A stretch of DNA of 64,000 nucleotides, taken from NCBI GenBank assembly GCA_963920665.1, contig OY987269.1:5706501-5770500 (forward strand). Direction: 5' to 3'. Both the position numbers and the translations under genes were made by a program. How positions within the stretch are numbered: the stretch's first letter is position 1; every line of letters begins with the position of its first letter. This document shows positions 59,711 through 64,000 of the stretch, in pieces. The notes under the pieces are model-generated. The model did not search any database. It worked only from the letters and a program-made list of their open reading frames with translations, and was not told where the DNA came from. This DNA is from Straminergon stramineum (lineage: Eukaryota > Streptophyta > Bryopsida > Hypnales > Calliergonaceae).

Positions 59711-60577
59711 CCCCTATACGAACAGGGGTTTTAGGGAGACATTGTCAAAAACTGCGCTTTTTGGGTATGTAATTCAAAAATGAAAATTTAATTTTTTTTT
59801 AAACTTCAACCATACAAAAACTAAAGTAAAGTATCTCACCAGAGTGCTGAAAAAATTGTAGACCATTTGACCATGCAGACTTTGGCCCCTTTTGGAGTAA
59901 AATTTTTATTCTACACGAAAATAAGGATATGACCATTTGTAAGTGTATGATGTTAGGTTCACTCATGAAAAAATTGAAAATTATGGAGTCTAGCTTACTC
60001 TAAATCACCTTGCAATGCAAGGACATTAAGTGAATTGGCAATACACTAGTCATTTTTTGATGATTTTTTGAGCAATGAAGAAATTTTTTTCTTTGAAATC
60101 TCAATGGCGAAAATTTAGGGACAAACATTTGGAATATGAGGAAAAAATTTCAAGAATTTTGACTTCACAGATTGCAAGATAATAGGGCTTGAAGTTAGAA
60201 AAAAATGCTTTTTTTTAAAACCGCCCCAACATAGCTAACAAAGTTTGACTCTTTGAATATGACTTGAAGACCCTAATTTTTTTTGCTATTGTTTGCCATA
60301 TTTTATTAGTTATGTACAAGCCTAATTTCAAAAGCTAATTAGCTTTTTTTGCAAAGGATTCCCCAAAGATTCCTAAATTGCCCAAGTTGCCCCCAAAATT
60401 TAGGGCAATAGAAATTTAGATTCAGGCACTTGATTGGAAAAAAATTGGATTTTCACTAAGGAGGTATATGTTTACACCTTGTGTTCAAATTTCATGAACA
60501 TCCAATCAAAAATGACTTTGTAGGAACCTATTTGAGATTTCTTGCTTACATTGAACAAACACTTGGTCCTTTGGGAG
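59711..60577 (-). mobile_element. TTAA element, family B, longest copy (867 bp)
   Basis: The left end CCCCTATACGAACAGGGG follows TTAA at 59707-59710. The right end GGTCCTTTGGGAG precedes a mutated TTGA at 60578-60581. The right half matches 20800-21103 (CATCCAAT, GAGATTTCTTGCTTAC-type and TTGGTCCTTT stretches) and, inverted, the left part of 28541-29113. There is no open frame of useful length, so it too is non-autonomous or fully decayed. Confidence 0.65.
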
Positions 60578-60857
60578 TTGATTGTAATTGATGAAACTAA
60601 ATCAAGGGGATTTAGTTTGGACTAAAAAATATTTGTACATACTACAATAAATCAAATTTGTGTAGAGTTGATTGCTAGGGCTGTAAAAAACAACACATAA
60701 CAATTGACAAATTATACTAAAAATTGCATTTTTGGTCATCCATATCAACTACTTATTCAAAGCAATTCACCTATTATAAAAAGTTTCATAGCAGTCTAAA
60801 ATCCGTTAGCTTAGGTGACACTAAATATATTTTTTTGTATAGTAATTATCAAACTAA

Positions 60858-61471
60858 ACTGTAAATGACCAAGACCTTATTCTAAGACTCTTGGAGACAG
60901 CAATAAATTAAACAAAAAATCAAGTTTTTGATAAGTTTCATCAAGTTTTTTTTAATTATAATTGTACAAATTCAAATTGATGTGTTATGGGTCATATAGG
61001 AAAATAAAACACAAAATATTCCTTGTGGATTGAAAGAATATTATATTTGATTATAAAGGTGTTAAAACTTTGAAAGTAATTAGAAGTCTATCAACCTTCC
61101 TTTCATAAGTCAAATCTAAAAATGAGGGTGAAGAACATAACATGTATAATTACAATTAATATCCTTTTTTTTCAAAATCTACTCTATAACTTTTTTAAAT
61201 AAATTTCTAATGTGATTTCCCCCTAAGATTCAATGTATAGTATTTGAGACCTCAGCACTAGAAATTAAGATTTGCAATGGATACTCTTGCACCAAATTTT
61301 GAATAGGAAAATCATAAAACATTCCTTTCAAAACTAGATTTTTGATTCCAAAAATAGGCTTAAAAGATGTTCTCCAAAACACAATTGCAATAAAAATGAT
61401 AATTGGGTGAGATTACATTTAACTTCAAAGTTTTGTAAACACCAAAATATGGTGCCTTGGGCATTTAGGAG
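60858..61471 (-). mobile_element. TTAA-type MITE, family A copy 4 (about 614 bp, eroded)
   Basis: The right end GGTGCCTTGGGCATTTAGGA is followed by CTAA instead of TTAA. The left end is eroded (GTAAATGACCAAGACCT). The interior follows 20048-20681 throughout, for example around the TAGGAAAA and GATTGAAAGA stretches near 61000. It ends about 290 bp before the EPL-like coding frame. Confidence 0.7.
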
Positions 61472-61512
61472 CTAAGGAAACTAATCTTTTGATTATAAAG
61501 TAAAAGTAGATT

Positions 61513-61615
61513 TTTTCATTTTCATTTTCATTTTCATTTTATATTTTTATTGGAAAAATAGAAGAAGATTTATTTTACTTTATTTCACTTTTACTTTTAC
61601 TTTTACTTTTTTATT
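61513..61615 (+). repeat. TTTTCA and CTTTTA pentamer/hexamer runs
   Basis: A TTTTCA run (61515-61545) is followed, after an AT-rich gap, by an ACTTTT run (61587-61613). Both are T-rich on the + strand. They lie upstream of the EPL-like frame and could be intron sequence or simple low-complexity DNA. Confidence 0.8.
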
Positions 61616-61765
61616 AAAGAATATATTTAGAGTGTAATTCATACAATTTATAATGTTATTCTCACCACTAAATATTTAAAAAGCAATTCAATTTATATCA
61701 AATATTATTACAATTTAAAATCAACTTTCTCACAACAAATTTCCTTGTTACAGAAAGTTATAGAG

Positions 61766-62653
61766 ATGGATGACAAAAATCCAACCAATCATATGTCTTC
61801 AAATTTTATTTTTGAAGAATGCAAAGCAAATGTTCTCATTATGCAAGATGATAAGAGATATGAAGAATATAAAGGTAATATTAAGCTTGAATATCACCAT
61901 GGAAGTGGTTGGATGTTATTGATCTATATTTCTGAAAAAAAAGTATTTTCACATGAGGTAAAGCGAGCTAAAGTTAAACGTCCAACTAAAAGCCAAGATG
62001 ATGGTATTGTATGGATTGGTAAAATAAATAATTGGAAGTTGAAGTTTGATGACATTAAGCAATGGAAAGTGTTCAAAATGTTGCACAAAGAATGTTACAA
62101 GAAAAATGTTGAATCATTACATCCGGAAATCACAATACCTGGTATAAAATTCATTGATGAACTTCGACAAAATGACCCACATGATCGCTTCATACGACCA
62201 CATTTTAAACATATTCAAACAATGGAAAATGAAGTAGAGAGGGCATTTAATAGAGTTGTATATGATATGGACTCAGAAGATGAACGATGGCTAGGTCAAA
62301 TGAATATTGAACAAGCAAGAGAAGATGGAAGAAGACATCAACAAATTAATGAAGAAACCTTTGAAAGGCTAATGGACAAGCTAGAAAAAAAGGCATACTT
62401 GCATCAACAATATGTAGAAATGGACTTAGATCTTTTGGATATTGCATCAAGTTTACTTCAAGATCGAGTTACACATGATGTAAACAAAATCATATGTGAG
62501 TATTGGATTACTAAGCGCAAGCACAAAAACATGCCTTTAGTGAGTTTTTTTCGGCATCCATCATGGAAACCCTGGGTGCAATATGAGAATACACTACAAT
62601 TAAGGACCCCAGAAATTGCGTTAGAGAAAAGATCAAGGAAAAATGAACAATAA
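61766..62653 (+). CDS. Enhancer-of-Polycomb-like (EPL1-domain) protein, core region only
   Basis: EPL proteins are chromatin factors of NuA4/TIP60-type histone acetyltransferase complexes. The 295-residue product matches the conserved C-terminal core of plant EPL proteins in order: a tryptophan-containing sheet-like region (GWMLLIYI at 48-55, VWIG at 82-85), WKVFKMLHKECY (100-111), IPGIKFIDE (124-132), the hallmark YDMDSEDERWLGQMN (166-180), INEETFERLMDKLEKKAY (194-211), and EYWITKRKHKNMPLVSFFR (245-263). Known plant EPLs are far longer, so the N-terminal part is missing. I chose the ATG at 61766, but the frame is open back to about 61631, and TTCCTTGTTACAG ending at 61753 is a good splice acceptor, so this may be a 3' exon of a longer gene. 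The frame is uninterrupted and AT-rich. Alternatives are an intronless retrocopy or a captured fragment. Confidence 0.82.
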   Translation: MDDKNPTNHMSSNFIFEECKANVLIMQDDKRYEEYKGNIKLEYHHGSGWMLLIYISEKKVFSHEVKRAKVKRPTKSQDDGIVWIGKINNWKLKFDDIKQWKVFKMLHKECYKKNVESLHPEITIPGIKFIDELRQNDPHDRFIRPHFKHIQTMENEVERAFNRVVYDMDSEDERWLGQMNIEQAREDGRRHQQINEETFERLMDKLEKKAYLHQQYVEMDLDLLDIASSLLQDRVTHDVNKIICEYWITKRKHKNMPLVSFFRHPSWKPWVQYENTLQLRTPEIALEKRSRKNEQ

Positions 62654-64000
62654 CCACTTTTATTTATTTCGAAATGCAACCACAAAAACTTGTAGGCCAA
62701 AAATCACATAAAAGAAGGCCTTGAATGGAATGACACCTTAGCAATTCACTCAAACAAAGTTTGAACAATTTGAGTTCAATAAACAATATTAGTTTAATGA
62801 AGAGATATAGGAAGGAGATATTGCAAAATGCAATCTTGAAAAGGATTTATTTATTCTCAATTCATCAAATTAAAAAATGATAATGTTCTCATATTGTAAT
62901 TTTTTGCAAATGATGATTTATTAATAGATTTGGCATTTTTAATAGATGTTGACCCTAACCAATAGATATAGGATTACTAGATTTGTGGTTTTATAACTTT
63001 CTTAAAGACCTCATATTTATCATTGATGACTTTTTTACTTTTATATTTATATTTATATTTTTCATAAACTGGCTAAATGGCTACATTACACTAACACACA
63101 TGATGTTCAAATTAGCATTTGACTTATGAACGGTGTATCATAAAATACTAACATAAATGATATGAAAAAGTGTATCATATACCCAATAGCATAAATGATA
63201 CTCTGGTAGTGGCCATCAATAAGAACATTTTATTTGTATTGTTTCATAACTTAGAATATGATAATCATTGCACACATTCTTCACATAGATTTGTGATTTA
63301 GCAAATCTTGGTGGTTCTCAAGATCTCAATCCCCATTGGAACTTTAGATTCAACACTTGTATGCAACTATTATTGTAGATATACAACTAATTATCATCTA
63401 GAAATTGGAGCTAAATTTGCATATGCAAATTTGACAAATATAATTGCAAAATCCACAGTCAAAATAATGGGGTAGTAATATAATGTAATAGCATACCAAT
63501 AATATCATACCCTATAAAGTATCATCAAAAGATAAGAAAAACAAAAGGAGGAGAACAAACCTAGAAGCCATGGCTAAGAACATTTGCAAAGTTTGGCCAA
63601 ATTAATAGAGCTGCAAGGCATTACAATAGAAGATACTGTTCTAAATTTGTTAGGGAACTCTACTGCCCGTTATTACCTACAGCAACTCATCTATTTATTC
63701 ATATACTTGGTTGACCTTCAGTTAGCAAGTTGCAAGCGTGCCTTGACTAAATAAATATGACCACTAATCTTTGAATGGAAATGAGGTTGACTAATGTCAC
63801 TTTTAGTGGCCTACAACCTCCCACTTTGAATGATTGCATAAGAAACTCACAGATAGTGATACAAATCTGATCAAACCACAGACGGTTTGGTTTGGCTCCT
63901 GCACCCAAAGATTTCTCCACAGTTCTATATTGATTTCCCACAAATCAAACCTCCTACATCTTGGTTAAAATGGTTAAAGTGACGAATCAGAAACCTCTAC
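62654..64000. other. 3' flank of the EPL-like frame, no further gene recognised
   Basis: The first few hundred bases are AT-rich and may include a 3' UTR. From about 63560 the composition becomes more balanced, but the frames there (63747-63941 minus) resemble nothing I know. The window ends inside this stretch. Confidence 0.4.

Noticed and set aside
1..64000. tRNA or rRNA genes
   Set aside because: Reading both strands I noticed no convincing T-arm/A-box B-box combination and no rRNA segment. A covariance-model scan would be needed to exclude a tRNA.

Overview
This window comes from a nuclear chromosome of a land plant. The evidence is a spliced cytosolic ribosomal protein gene (eS25) with plant-like introns and telobox motifs, a perfect mature miR166 in a foldback (a microRNA found only in land plants), a plant-type Enhancer-of-Polycomb-like coding segment, and a dense load of plant-type miniature DNA transposons. 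I cannot name the species. Gene density is very low and the intergenic DNA is AT-rich with short GC-richer islands. That would fit a repeat-rich bryophyte, lycophyte, fern or gymnosperm genome, but this is a guess.

Layout. 1-3.3 kb: AT-rich repeats, including a Harbinger-type MITE and a TTAA-flanked element that ends about 220 bp before the eS25 start codon. 3.5-4.6 kb: the complete four-exon eS25 gene on the + strand. 4.6-47.7 kb: essentially gene-free repeat DNA in which I can resolve several repeat families. These are TTAA-bounded elements (families A, B and C plus small ones), TAA/TTA-flanked Harbinger-like MITEs, CACTA-type hairpin MITEs, a group with AAGGTA-type ends, decayed LTR-like material and several local tandem repeats. 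A few GC-richer single-copy-looking islands (about 11.2, 15.0, 16.8, 26.1, 33.5 and 43.6-44.4 kb) may hide exon fragments, but I recognise no product. 47.7-50.1 kb: a GC-rich promoter/leader region followed by a MIR166 hairpin at 49938-50033. 50-56.3 kb: unique-looking transcribed-type sequence with no recognisable protein, a CTG microsatellite, a cluster of about 165-bp palindromic-ended elements and a tandem duplication. 56.3-61.5 kb: very AT-rich repeats with two more TTAA elements. 61.77-62.65 kb: a 295-residue open frame matching the conserved core of plant Enhancer-of-Polycomb-like proteins. 62.7-64 kb: no recognisable gene.

The genes are functionally unrelated: eS25 is a 40S subunit protein, miR166 represses class III HD-ZIP mRNAs, and the EPL-like protein belongs to the NuA4-type histone acetyltransferase world. 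The most unusual feature is the set of TTAA-flanked, CCCCTAAA-ended non-autonomous elements. At least ten copies from several sequence families lie in this one window, which points to a busy TTAA-targeting transposase (piggyBac-, Kolobok- or Sola3-like) in a land plant.
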